Assembly: GCA_025210265.1 (NCBI GenBank) | Contig: JAOASD010000031.1 | Location: forward strand, 62,001-126,000 | Source of the DNA: Pelagimonas sp. | GTDB taxonomy: Bacteria > Pseudomonadota > Alphaproteobacteria > Rhodobacterales > Rhodobacteraceae | Direction: 5' to 3' | Length of the DNA stretch: 64,000 bases | Part shown: positions 1 to 7,923 of the stretch, piece by piece | Layout of the letters: the number at the start of each line of letters is the position of its first letter | Position numbering within the stretch: the first letter of the stretch is position 1 | The notes under the pieces: model-generated | Database searches by the model: none | Told to the model about the DNA's origin: nothing | What the model saw: the letters and a program-made list of their open reading frames with translations, nothing else | Program-made: the position numbers and the translations under genes

Positions 1-1155
1 GTGCACGGCGGTGACGGTGGGGTGGGCAAAGGCGCCGGGGGCCTTGCCCGGTTTGACCTCGGCATCAATCCAGCCCTTGGTAAAGAAGGGTTCGGCGATG
101 TCGCCCATGCGCGGGTCAAAGGCGGTATAGGCGTCCATCACGGTGCTGCGCGCCTCGGCCCAGTCGACGATGCGGTCGCTTTCCATGGGCAGGGGGGCGT
201 TGCGATCCCAGACCTGCATTACGTCCAGACCCAGCCATTTGCGTTTCAGTTCGTAATAACGGTGGCTGAGGCGGGGATAGGCGGCGACCACGGCGTCGCG
301 CAGAGCCTCGACCACCTCGGGTTCCACATCGTTGGACAGGTGCCGCCCGGCCTGCGCCGAGGGCATCCCGCGCCAGCGGTCCAGAATTTCCTTTTCCTTG
401 GCCTGGGTGTTGTGCACGCGGGCAAAGGTTTTGATGTTGTCGGCAAAAACCCGCGCCAGTTCGCGTGAGGCCGCTTCGCGTTTGCTGCGATCCTGTTCGG
501 TCAGATGGTTCAGGGTTGCTTCGATATTCAGCTCTTCGCCGTCGATCTCAAAGGTCAGCCCGGCGATGGTTTCATCGAACAGGCGTTCCCAGGCATCGCC
601 CACAACCCCCAGATCATGCAGGAATTTTTCCAGCTCATCGGACAGCTGATAGGGTTTCATCGCGCGGATGCGGCGGATTGCCGGCTGGTAGCGGGCCAGA
701 TCGGCACTGGCGGCAAAACGGCTGTCGAACCAGTCATCGGACAGGCGGTTCAGCTCTAGCGTGAAGAACACCAGAGGCGTGGTGAAGATGGTGATCTTTT
801 CCTGCGCGTCAGACATGAATTTTGCGCGCTCGGCATCGACGGTCAGCTGGTAGTAACGCAGCCCGGCAAAAGACATGATGCGCCCGGCGAGGCCTTCGAT
901 CACTTCGTGGCGCTGAATGGCGGTCAGGAAACCGGCGGCGTCCAGATCCTCCAGCTTGCCCTCGTAATCGGCGGCAAAGCTGGCGCAGTTTTCTTCCAGC
1001 GCCTGCATGTCGGCGGCCAGTTCGGGGCTGTCTTCGCCGGGATAAAGGTCGCTTAGATCCCATTCGGGCAGATCGCCCAGCTCGCCCGCGCCAGAACTGG
1101 CATTGGCGTCGAAATTGCGGGTGGTCCGGGGCAGGGAGAAAGGCAGTTTGCGCAT
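1..1155 (-). CDS. pepF: M3 family oligoendopeptidase (PepF-type), C-terminus outside window
   Basis: The open frame starts with ATG at 1155 and runs off the left edge, so 385 N-terminal residues are visible. The protein resembles the oligoendopeptidase F / M3 clan of cytosolic zinc metallopeptidases that cut short peptides: an all-helical N-terminal half with segments such as NIEATLNHL and LSHRYYELKRKWLGLD. The zinc-binding HEXXH helix lies beyond the window, so catalysis cannot be verified here. The gene stands alone, transcribed away from the lysophospholipase upstream. Family assignment is fairly secure; the exact peptide specificity is not. Confidence 0.85.
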   Translation of the reverse strand, partial: MRKLPFSLPRTTRNFDANASSGAGELGDLPEWDLSDLYPGEDSPELAADMQALEENCASFAADYEGKLEDLDAAGFLTAIQRHEVIEGLAGRIMSFAGLRYYQLTVDAERAKFMSDAQEKITIFTTPLVFFTLELNRLSDDWFDSRFAASADLARYQPAIRRIRAMKPYQLSDELEKFLHDLGVVGDAWERLFDETIAGLTFEIDGEELNIEATLNHLTEQDRSKREAASRELARVFADNIKTFARVHNTQAKEKEILDRWRGMPSAQAGRHLSNDVEPEVVEALRDAVVAAYPRLSHRYYELKRKWLGLDVMQVWDRNAPLPMESDRIVDWAEARSTVMDAYTAFDPRMGDIAEPFFTKGWIDAEVKPGKAPGAFAHPTVTAVH

Positions 1156-1330
1156 GGGATCCTCTTGGTCACTCCCCAACACATAGGAGCGCCACGGGGC
1201 CGATGGCAAGGGGCACAGGCGGGAAAGCCGGGCAGGATTGGGGGCGCGTCTTGTGTTTTTCTGCTATGGGCAGAACCGGATCCCGCTTGGCTGTGCGGAA
1301 TGGGGGCAACTGCAAAGGATTTGCGTCGCC

Positions 1331-1357
1331 AAAAGTTCATGTATTGGGTGAACTTTT
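1331..1357 (-). terminator. AT-rich terminator-like hairpin after the lysophospholipase gene
   Basis: A 9-bp inverted repeat, AAAAGTTCA / TGAACTTTT with a 9-base loop, lies 19 bases past the stop of the minus-strand lysophospholipase gene. Its T-rich arm could serve as the U-tract. It is weak by G+C content. Confidence 0.45.
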
Positions 1358-1375
1358 TCTTTTAGTGCTTTGAAG

Positions 1376-2350
1376 TTAAGCGGATAATGCTGAAATCTGA
1401 GATTGCGTATCGAAGAAATCAATCATCTGTGTGATGACCTTTTCGCGCAGGACCGGGCGCTCCATCATCACTTCGTGTTCGCCACGATCCAGCATCTCTA
1501 GCCGGCCACCGGGCCAGCGCGCCATCCGGTCCTTGATGCGGGGGATGTCCACGATTCGCTCATGCGTGCCGGTGAAGGTCAGGCAGGGCAGATTGGGCGA
1601 CGGGCGGCGCAGCAGGGTGCGCGTTTCGCTCAGGGCTTCGTGCAGCCAGTTCAGGGAGGGGCCGCCCAGCTGCAGTTCGGGGCGGGCCAAGACCTGACGC
1701 CGCATGTAGTCCCATTGATCGGGGTCGGTGGTCAGCAGGTTGTCCTCGAACGGGGCAGAGGCGACATAGCTGTCGGCCACAGTGCCCGGCGCAAGGTGAT
1801 GGGACAGGCCCACATGTTTGCTGCCCCAGCTCAGCGCCCAGGCGGCAGGGCGCAGGGATTCCGCCATGCGGATGCCCCACATCGGCCCGGAAAACACGCA
1901 GGAGGCTACATCCAGACCATCCATCACCGCGCGCAGGCCGATACAGCCGCCCATGGAATGCGCGACCAGATGGAATGGCTTGGGCAGGTTCAATTCGGCC
2001 GCAGCCTGCATCATGGCAGCCACGTCCATCTGGTAATCTTCGAACACGGTGACATGGCCGGTGCGCGGTTCGTCCAGCATTCGGCCCGCCAATCCCTGAC
2101 CGCGCCAGTCAATCACCAGCGTATCATAGCCCGCCATGGCCAGATCATCGGCCACACGACCGTATTTTTCCACATATTCCGTGCGACCGGGGAACAGCAG
2201 AACCGTTCCCCGCCCGCTTTCCGTCACCGCCTCATAGGCCGGGAAATGGGCGATGCGCAGGCGCAGCCCATCCGCCGCATCCATCCAGAATGCCCGCGCC
2301 TTTGCCGGGCCTTCTGCAAGATCAGTATGAAACGGAGCCGGAGTCAGCAT
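1376..2350 (-). CDS. pldB: alpha/beta hydrolase, lysophospholipase / monoacylglycerol lipase type
   Basis: This 324-residue protein is an alpha/beta-hydrolase of the PldB/monoglyceride lipase group. The nucleophile elbow is VAHSMGG around residue 129-135, giving Ser132 as probable nucleophile. A strand ending in LVIDWRGQG near residue 80 is typical of the family oxyanion region, and the conserved late segments DRGEHEVMME and FTGTHERIVD supply likely His and Asp of the triad. No signal peptide is seen, so it is probably cytosolic. The start is two bases past the stop of the SCP2-domain gene, so the two are co-transcribed, which fits a lipid-related role for both. The substrate is inferred only from family. 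Confidence 0.85.
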   Translation of the reverse strand: MLTPAPFHTDLAEGPAKARAFWMDAADGLRLRIAHFPAYEAVTESGRGTVLLFPGRTEYVEKYGRVADDLAMAGYDTLVIDWRGQGLAGRMLDEPRTGHVTVFEDYQMDVAAMMQAAAELNLPKPFHLVAHSMGGCIGLRAVMDGLDVASCVFSGPMWGIRMAESLRPAAWALSWGSKHVGLSHHLAPGTVADSYVASAPFEDNLLTTDPDQWDYMRRQVLARPELQLGGPSLNWLHEALSETRTLLRRPSPNLPCLTFTGTHERIVDIPRIKDRMARWPGGRLEMLDRGEHEVMMERPVLREKVITQMIDFFDTQSQISALSA

Positions 2351-2352
2351 GG

Positions 2353-2643
2353 TCAGCCCAACAGGTTGGCCAGGCGCATCGCTGCGCCCATATCGCCATC
2401 AATGGTCAGCTTGCCGGACATGAAGGCGGCGGTCGGGTTCAGCTCGCCTTCGAAAATTTGTTGAAAAACGTCGACATCGGCGGTCAGTGTGACATCCGCG
2501 TCATCGTCGCCCGCCCGCACGCCAGAGGCGTCAATGATCAGGCTGCCTTCGTCCCCAAGGACAAATTTTGCAGTCGCATCAAACCCTTCGCCCGAAATCT
2601 TGTCATTCAGGGCGGAGACCGCCGCGTTCAGAGTGTCGCTCAT
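2353..2643 (-). CDS. SCP2 sterol-binding domain protein
   Basis: A 96-residue protein consisting of one SCP2 (sterol carrier protein 2) domain. The features used are the TAKFVLGDEGSLIIDASG strand pair, the acidic DDDADVTLTAD segment, FQQIFEGELNPTAAFMSGKL and the terminal GDMGAAMRLANLL helix, all typical of the small bacterial SCP2-like proteins that bind lipids in a hydrophobic tunnel. The ATG at 2643 is preferred over longer in-frame starts because the domain begins right there and AGGAAGA lies upstream. It is the first gene of a two-gene unit with the lysophospholipase. Confidence 0.85.
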   Translation of the reverse strand: MSDTLNAAVSALNDKISGEGFDATAKFVLGDEGSLIIDASGVRAGDDDADVTLTADVDVFQQIFEGELNPTAAFMSGKLTIDGDMGAAMRLANLLG

Positions 2644-2707
2644 ATTTCTTCCTCTCAGTTTCGTGCGCTGGCATTTCAGCCCACGGGCGCTACACTGATT
2701 ACACACT

Positions 2708-3274
2708 ATGAGCGCGGGTCTTATGGAACTCAAACCTATCCTTGCGGCAGGCGCCGCCCTAGTCATGATTTCCCTACCTTTGGCTGTTTGGGCCGAAGAT
2801 CGCGCAACCGCGCTGTTGGAGGAATTGCAAAATGCCGACAGCGCCCAGCAGGCCGCGCGGCTGGAACGCGAGCTGCTGACCCAGTGGGAGCAGTCGGGAT
2901 CAGCGACCATGAACCTGCTGCTTAAACGCGGGCGCGACTCGCTTGAGGTGGCAGATTACCGCGCTGCGGCGGATCATTTCGGGGCGCTGACCGATCATGC
3001 GCCGAATTTCGCCGATGGCTGGCATGGGCTGGCGCTGGCCTATTTTAACCTGGATCTGATGGGCCCGGCACTGGATGCGCTTGAGCGCGGGCTGGCGTTG
3101 AACCCGCATCATTTTCCCAGCCTGCGCGGCGTTGGGGCGATTCACGAACAGCTGGGCAACCCGGTGCTTGCCTATCGGGCCTATCAAAAGGTACTGGACA
3201 TTCGGCCCCATGACGCAGATGTCGAGGAGGCCGTCAAACGGCTGGAAACTCTGGTTCAGGGCAGCGCGCTTTGA
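2708..3274 (+). CDS. exported TPR-repeat protein
   Basis: This 188-residue protein has an N-terminal signal sequence (hydrophobic stretch AAGAALVMISLPLAVWA ending about residue 29) followed by at least two to three tetratricopeptide repeats: ADYRAAADHFGALTDHAPNF, the WHGLALAYFNLDLMGPALDA helix pair, and YRAYQKVLDIRPHDADV. TPR proteins act as protein-binding scaffolds; in this case probably in the periplasm. A second ATG five codons downstream is an alternative start. It is divergent from the SCP2 gene and followed 42 bases later by the helicase gene. The partner protein is unknown. Confidence 0.8.
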   Translation: MSAGLMELKPILAAGAALVMISLPLAVWAEDRATALLEELQNADSAQQAARLERELLTQWEQSGSATMNLLLKRGRDSLEVADYRAAADHFGALTDHAPNFADGWHGLALAYFNLDLMGPALDALERGLALNPHHFPSLRGVGAIHEQLGNPVLAYRAYQKVLDIRPHDADVEEAVKRLETLVQGSAL

Positions 3275-3316
3275 TCTGAGGCTTTCAGGATCGGTCAGTC
3301 AGGGAAGGGCCCGCGC

Positions 3317-6190
3317 ATGGCCATGCAAGCACGGATCGCGGCCGTTCTCGGCCCGACCAACACAGGCAAGACCCATTACGCCATCGACAGGATGCTGGGC
3401 TATCGGTCTGGTGTGATCGGACTGCCGCTGCGCCTGCTGGCGCGCGAGGTTTATGACAAGCTGGTGGATCTGCGCGGCCCCTCGGTTGTGGCGCTGGTCA
3501 CAGGTGAAGAACGCATCGTGCCGCCGCGCGCTCAATATTGGGTCTGTACTGTCGAGGCGATGCCCGAAGGAATGGGCGCCGATTTTGTCGCCATCGACGA
3601 GATCCAGCTTTGTGCCGATCCCGAGCGTGGGCATGTGTTTACCGACCGTCTGCTGCGGATGCGGGGGACGCATGAAACCCTGTTCCTGGGCTCTGATACC
3701 ATGCGCAGCGCCATTGCTGCGCTGGTGCCGGGCTGCGAATTTATCCGCCGCGAACGGATGAGCCAGCTGGCCTATGCAGGTTCGAAAAAGATAAGCAAAG
3801 TCCAGCCGCGCAGCGCAATTGTCGGGTTTTCGGTTGATAATCTATATGCCATCGCCGAATTGCTGAAACGCCAGAGGGGTGGCGCGGCGGTGGTGATGGG
3901 GGCGCTCTCGCCGCGTACGCGCAATGCGCAGGTCGCCATGTATCAAGAGGGCGAGGTCGATTTTCTGGTCGCCACCGATGCGATCGGCATGGGGCTTAAT
4001 CTGGATATTGATCACGTCGCGTTCAGCGCGCTGACCAAGTTTGACGGGCGGCGGATGCGCTCCCTTATGCCCAACGAATTAGCGCAGATCGCGGGCCGCG
4101 CCGGGCGGGGGATGCGCGACGGCACCTTTGGTGTCACGGGCGAGGCCGGACCGATGCAGGACGAGGTCGCCGAGGCGATCTGCAGCCACCGCTTTACCCC
4201 GCTGAAGCGGCTGAACTGGCGCAATGCCAACCTGTCATTTGGCTCGATCACCGCGCTGGAACGCAGCCTGGAACAGGCCCCCGACCACGAGATCCTGATG
4301 AAAGCGCGCGAGGCTGATGACCTGCGCGCCCTGCGCAGCCTGTCGGGCGAGGCCGAAGTGGTGGCGCGGGCCTCGGATGCAGCCTCGGTCAAACTGCTGT
4401 GGGATGTCTGCCGGATCCCGGATTTCCGCGGCATTTCCCCGGCCGAACATGCGGGGCTTTTGCAGGTCATATTCGGACACCTGCATCAAAAGGGCCACGT
4501 CCCGGATGATTTCCTGGCGCGACAAATCAAACGCATTGACCGGACCGATGGCGACATTGACACATTGTCGAAACGTCTGGCCTTTATCCGCACATGGACC
4601 TATGTCGCGCAAAGGCGCGGCTGGGTGAATGACGAAAGCCATTGGCGCGACGCCACGCGCGCTGTAGAAGACAGCCTGTCAGATGCGCTTCATGCGAAAC
4701 TGACGCAGAGATTTGTAGACCGGCGGACCAGTGTTCTGCTTCGCCGGTTGAAACAGAAGGAGGCCCTTTTGGCCGAAGTGAACGATCAGGGTGAAGTCAC
4801 CGTCGAAGGGCAATTCGTCGGGCGTTTGGAAGGGTTCCGGTTCCGTCAGGATCAGGGCGCAACAGGGCAGGAGGCCAAGACGCTGCGTCAGGCGGCATCG
4901 CAGGCGCTGACGCCGCATTTCCATCTGCGCGCCGACCGGTTCTATAACGCGCCGGATACTGAGATCGACTTTACCGAGCAGGGCGGCCTCATGTGGGGCG
5001 AACAGGCGGTTGGCAAATTGCTGGCTGGCGACGACCCGCTGAAACCGCGTGTACAGGCTTTTGTCGATGACGAGGCCGGTGCGGATGTGGCGCAGAAGGT
5101 GGAACGCCGCCTGCAGCATTTCATCGATCGCAAGCTGGCCGCGCAGTTCGAACCGCTGCTGAAAATGCGCGATGACGAGGCGCTGACCGGTCTGGCCCGT
5201 GGCTTTGCCTTCCGCATGGTCGAGGCGATGGGCGTGCTGCCCCGCGCCGAGGTGGCCGATGATGTCAAAGCGTTGGATCAGGACACGCGCGGTGTGCTGC
5301 GCAAGCACGGCATCCGCTTTGGTCAGTACACGATCTTCATGCCGCTGATGCTGAAGCCCGCCCCGACGCGCCTGCGTCTGGTGCTGTGGAGCCTGGCCAA
5401 CGGTCTGGATGAATTTCCCGAAGCGCCGCCTCCGGGTCTGGTGACTGTGCCCAATCTGGATGCGGTTCCGGCGCAGCATTACACGCTGGCGGGCTATCGC
5501 AAGGCGGGCGCGCGGGCGATTCGCATCGACATGCTGGAGCGTCTGGCGGATATGATCCGGGGCGAAGACAGCCGTGGTGGCTTTGAGGCCAAGGCGGATA
5601 TGCTGTCGATCACCGGCATGACGCTGGAACAGTTTGCCGATCTGATGCAGGGGCTGGGCTACAAGGCCGAGCGTGGCGAGCGTGAAAAGCAGCGTGTCGT
5701 TGTGGCTGAGGCAGCGGCTGAGACATCTACCGAGACTCCGGCAGATGCGCAGGCCGATGCGGCGGAAACTTTGGTTGAGGCAGAGGCACCCGCAGTGGCA
5801 GAGCCCGCTGCTGAACCGTCCGTCGATACGGTGGTTGCTGAGGCACCCGCAGAAACACCGGCCGAGGCCGAAGCCCCCGAACAGGAAGTGTTCTACAGCT
5901 TCACCTGGGGCGGCAATCGTGGCGGTCAGCGTCGCGGTGGCGGCAACAACCGTGGTCCGCGCCGGGATGCGCAGGGCCAGGGTCAGGGGCAGGGCGGCAA
6001 TCGCGGTCGTGACAATGACCGTGGCGGCAAGCCGCGCGGCAAAGGTGGCCCCAAGGGCAAAGGCAAGGGCGCGCCCAACAAGGGCGATCGCGGTGCCAAG
6101 ACCTATCAGTCCCGCCCGGAAAAGAAGGACCGGATTGACCCGGACAACCCCTTCGCCGCGGCTCTGATGGGGCTGAAGGACAAGGGGTGA
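3317..6190 (+). CDS. SUV3-like superfamily 2 RNA helicase with low-complexity RG-rich tail
   Basis: The 957-residue protein opens directly with a P-loop, GPTNTGKTHYAI (about residues 12-23), followed by a DEIQ-type motif II (AIDEIQLCADPERGHVF), a motif near GSDTM, and the motif VI region IAGRAGRG. This matches the mitochondrial SUV3 helicase group common in alphaproteobacteria, which unwinds RNA in degradation complexes. After the helicase and helical domains comes an Ala/Glu/Pro-rich linker (about residues 795-860) and then a Gly/Arg/Lys-rich tail with RGGG, NNRGPRR and GKGGPKGKGKG. Tail composition suggests non-specific RNA binding. The S4 gene starts 7 bases downstream, so both are probably in one RNA-related operon. 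Confidence 0.88.
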   Translation: MAMQARIAAVLGPTNTGKTHYAIDRMLGYRSGVIGLPLRLLAREVYDKLVDLRGPSVVALVTGEERIVPPRAQYWVCTVEAMPEGMGADFVAIDEIQLCADPERGHVFTDRLLRMRGTHETLFLGSDTMRSAIAALVPGCEFIRRERMSQLAYAGSKKISKVQPRSAIVGFSVDNLYAIAELLKRQRGGAAVVMGALSPRTRNAQVAMYQEGEVDFLVATDAIGMGLNLDIDHVAFSALTKFDGRRMRSLMPNELAQIAGRAGRGMRDGTFGVTGEAGPMQDEVAEAICSHRFTPLKRLNWRNANLSFGSITALERSLEQAPDHEILMKAREADDLRALRSLSGEAEVVARASDAASVKLLWDVCRIPDFRGISPAEHAGLLQVIFGHLHQKGHVPDDFLARQIKRIDRTDGDIDTLSKRLAFIRTWTYVAQRRGWVNDESHWRDATRAVEDSLSDALHAKLTQRFVDRRTSVLLRRLKQKEALLAEVNDQGEVTVEGQFVGRLEGFRFRQDQGATGQEAKTLRQAASQALTPHFHLRADRFYNAPDTEIDFTEQGGLMWGEQAVGKLLAGDDPLKPRVQAFVDDEAGADVAQKVERRLQHFIDRKLAAQFEPLLKMRDDEALTGLARGFAFRMVEAMGVLPRAEVADDVKALDQDTRGVLRKHGIRFGQYTIFMPLMLKPAPTRLRLVLWSLANGLDEFPEAPPPGLVTVPNLDAVPAQHYTLAGYRKAGARAIRIDMLERLADMIRGEDSRGGFEAKADMLSITGMTLEQFADLMQGLGYKAERGEREKQRVVVAEAAAETSTETPADAQADAAETLVEAEAPAVAEPAAEPSVDTVVAEAPAETPAEAEAPEQEVFYSFTWGGNRGGQRRGGGNNRGPRRDAQGQGQGQGGNRGRDNDRGGKPRGKGGPKGKGKGAPNKGDRGAKTYQSRPEKKDRIDPDNPFAAALMGLKDKG

Positions 6191-6196
6191 TCCCGC

Positions 6197-6595
6197 TTGT
6201 CTGACACCTCGTCCGACAGCCCGGCCAAGCTGCGCCTGGACAAATGGCTATGGTATGCGCGTTTTTTCAAGACGCGCAGCCTGTCTGCCAAAACCGTGTC
6301 CGGGGGCGGCTGTCGGGTCAACTCCCTGCCTGTGGCCAAGCCATCATATGCGGTGGCCCCAGGCGATGTGATTACCTTCCCGCAGGCGCGGGATGTGCGG
6401 GTGATAAAGATCCTTTCCTTAGGAAATCGTCGTGGCCCGGCCCCCGAAGCGCAGGCGCTCTACGAAGATTTGTCTCCGCCTGCGCCCAAGGCCGAAACAG
6501 ACGTTCCGCCGGTGCGGCGAATGGAGGGCAATGCGCGTCCGACCAAACGGGACCGCAGGAAACTCGATCTTGATCGCGCCCGTACTCTTGAATGA
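6197..6595 (+). CDS. S4 RNA-binding domain protein (HslR / Hsp15-like)
   Basis: This 132-residue protein starts with TTG, 7 bases after the helicase stop. Residues about 12-75 form an S4 domain (LRLDKWLWYARFFKTRSLSA, then GGGCRVNSLPV and PGDVITF). The HslR/Hsp15 family binds stalled 50S subunits carrying nascent chains, or other structured RNA. The C-terminal third is basic and proline-rich (RPTKRDRRKLDLDRAR), as in many family members. Position next to a helicase supports an RNA role. Precise target is inferred. Confidence 0.87.
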   Translation: MSDTSSDSPAKLRLDKWLWYARFFKTRSLSAKTVSGGGCRVNSLPVAKPSYAVAPGDVITFPQARDVRVIKILSLGNRRGPAPEAQALYEDLSPPAPKAETDVPPVRRMEGNARPTKRDRRKLDLDRARTLE

Positions 6596-6653
6596 TTCCA
6601 AATGCTGGATTAGCTAGACCTTCGAACGCGCCCAATGATGGATAGTACCCGCA

Positions 6654-6992
6654 ATGACCTATGTCGTGACCGACAATTGCATCGCCTGCAAATATACCGA
6701 CTGTGTCGAGGTCTGCCCCGTGGATTGTTTCTACGAGGGTGAGAACACTCTGGTGATCCATCCCGATGAATGCATTGACTGCGGCGTCTGTGAACCGGAA
6801 TGCCCGGCGGATGCGATCCGCCCGGATACCGAACCGGACATGGATAAATGGGTGGAATTTAACCGGAAATATTCCGAAATGTGGCCGGTCATCATTTCCA
6901 AGAAAGACCCGATGCCTGGCTACGAAGAGCGCGATGGTGAATCCGGTAAGCTGGAGAAATATTTCAGCGAAGCACCGGGCGAGGGCGGCTGA
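6654..6992 (+). CDS. fdxA: seven-iron ferredoxin FdxA
   Basis: The 112-residue protein has two ferredoxin half-repeats. Cys9, Cys17 and Cys50 would ligate a [3Fe-4S] cluster; Cys21, Cys40, Cys43 and Cys46 a [4Fe-4S] cluster. The first motif is the Azotobacter-type [14 protein letters not shown]. An extended C-terminal tail ([15 protein letters not shown]) is typical of FdxA. It is a soluble low-potential electron carrier. No strong Shine-Dalgarno sequence is visible ahead of the ATG. It is followed by a clear intrinsic terminator. Confidence 0.95.
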   Translation: MTYVVTDNCIACKYTDCVEVCPVDCFYEGENTLVIHPDECIDCGVCEPECPADAIRPDTEPDMDKWVEFNRKYSEMWPVIISKKDPMPGYEERDGESGKLEKYFSEAPGEGG

Positions 6993-7013
6993 GCCCCTCT
7001 GTCATCTGATTCG

Positions 7014-7050
7014 CGGCGCCCGCCATCCGGTTGGGCGCCGTTTGTGTTTT
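7014..7050 (+). terminator. intrinsic terminator after fdxA
   Basis: CGGCGCCC and GGGCGCCG form an 8-bp G+C-rich stem with an 11-base loop, followed by a T-rich run (TTTGTGTTTT). Confidence 0.8.
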
Positions 7051-7314
7051 ATTAGGTAAGATTTTGATAAGACATAAGAAACCAGTCTGATAGGCGCGCC
7101 CTACCGCCGGGACGGTTTCTGTGTTATGATCCTGTCATATAAGGAACCGCAGATCATCAGGTTCGGGCCGCTTTTTTTGTGGCTATGCTGGAAATCGTGA
7201 CGTGGAGGTGAACGGGAACAGAATGTCCCGCTCGCCTTTTTTGTCGCCAGGCATAGGCCCAGCACCCCGATCCTGAAAACAGACTGTCAGGCCAGCTGCA
7301 AGGAAGCGTCTTAC
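7051..7314 (+). other. carD upstream region with two stem-plus-T-run elements
   Basis: The 264 bases between the fdxA terminator and carD hold two places where a short inverted repeat is followed by a run of Ts: GAACC/GGTTC then GGGCCGCTTTTTTT (7145-7178), and CGGGA/TCCCG then CGCCTTTTTT (7212-7241). TATGAT near 7124 could be a -10 element, but no convincing -35 is seen. This could be a long carD leader with attenuation or could encode a short RNA; neither is shown. Confidence 0.3.
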
Positions 7315-7824
7315 ATGAGTAAAGCCAAGAAACTCGATTTCCGGCCCAATGAATATGTTGTGTATCCGGCCCATGGGGTGGGTCAGATCGTGTCGATCGA
7401 GGAACAGGAAATTGCCGGGATCGAGCTGGAGCTGTTTGTCATCTCCTTTGAAAAGGACAAAATGACCCTGCGTGTGCCGACCCATAAGGCGACCGAGGTC
7501 GGGATGCGCTCGCTCAGCTCGCCGGATGTTGTGGATCAGGCGATGAAAACCCTGCGCGGCAAGGCCCGCGTGAAACGCGCCATGTGGTCGCGCCGGGCGC
7601 AGGAGTATGAACAGAAAATCAACTCGGGCGATCTGATCGCCATTGCCGAGGTCGTGCGCGACCTGCACCGCGCCGATGATCAGCGCGAGCAGAGCTATTC
7701 TGAGCGTCAGCTGTACGAGGCCGCGCTGGAACGTATGACCCGCGAAGTCGCCGCCGTGGCCGGTGGGGATGAGGTCGCAGCCGCCCGTCAGGTCGGTGAG
7801 GTTCTGGACCAGCGCGCCGCTTAA
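7315..7824 (+). CDS. carD: CarD family transcriptional regulator
   Basis: A 169-residue CarD/CdnL protein. The N-terminal Tudor-like RNA-polymerase interaction domain begins at once (DFRPNEYVVYPAHGVGQI, residues 7-24) and is followed by the KMTLRVPTHKATEVGMR segment. The all-helical C-terminal part contains RAKVKRA-like basic helices (RVKRAMWSRRAQEYEQKI) that contact upstream promoter DNA. In alphaproteobacteria CarD stabilises open complexes, notably at rRNA promoters with suboptimal -10 elements. It is monocistronic, ending in a strong terminator. Confidence 0.95.
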   Translation: MSKAKKLDFRPNEYVVYPAHGVGQIVSIEEQEIAGIELELFVISFEKDKMTLRVPTHKATEVGMRSLSSPDVVDQAMKTLRGKARVKRAMWSRRAQEYEQKINSGDLIAIAEVVRDLHRADDQREQSYSERQLYEAALERMTREVAAVAGGDEVAAARQVGEVLDQRAA

Positions 7825-7850
7825 GGCGCACGCCAAAAAAATGCATTTCA

Positions 7851-7888
7851 GACGCCGCGCGGGATGCCCTGCGCGGCGTCATTTTTTT
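7851..7888 (+). terminator. intrinsic terminator after carD
   Basis: GACGCCGCGC / GCGCGGCGTC, a perfect 10-bp stem with a 10-base loop, followed by ATTTTTTT. It also lies downstream of the convergent antiporter gene, 36 bases past its stop. Confidence 0.9.
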
Positions 7889-7923
7889 GGGGCGGATCGC
7901 CAGCACCGGTTGGTGTGGGTCTC

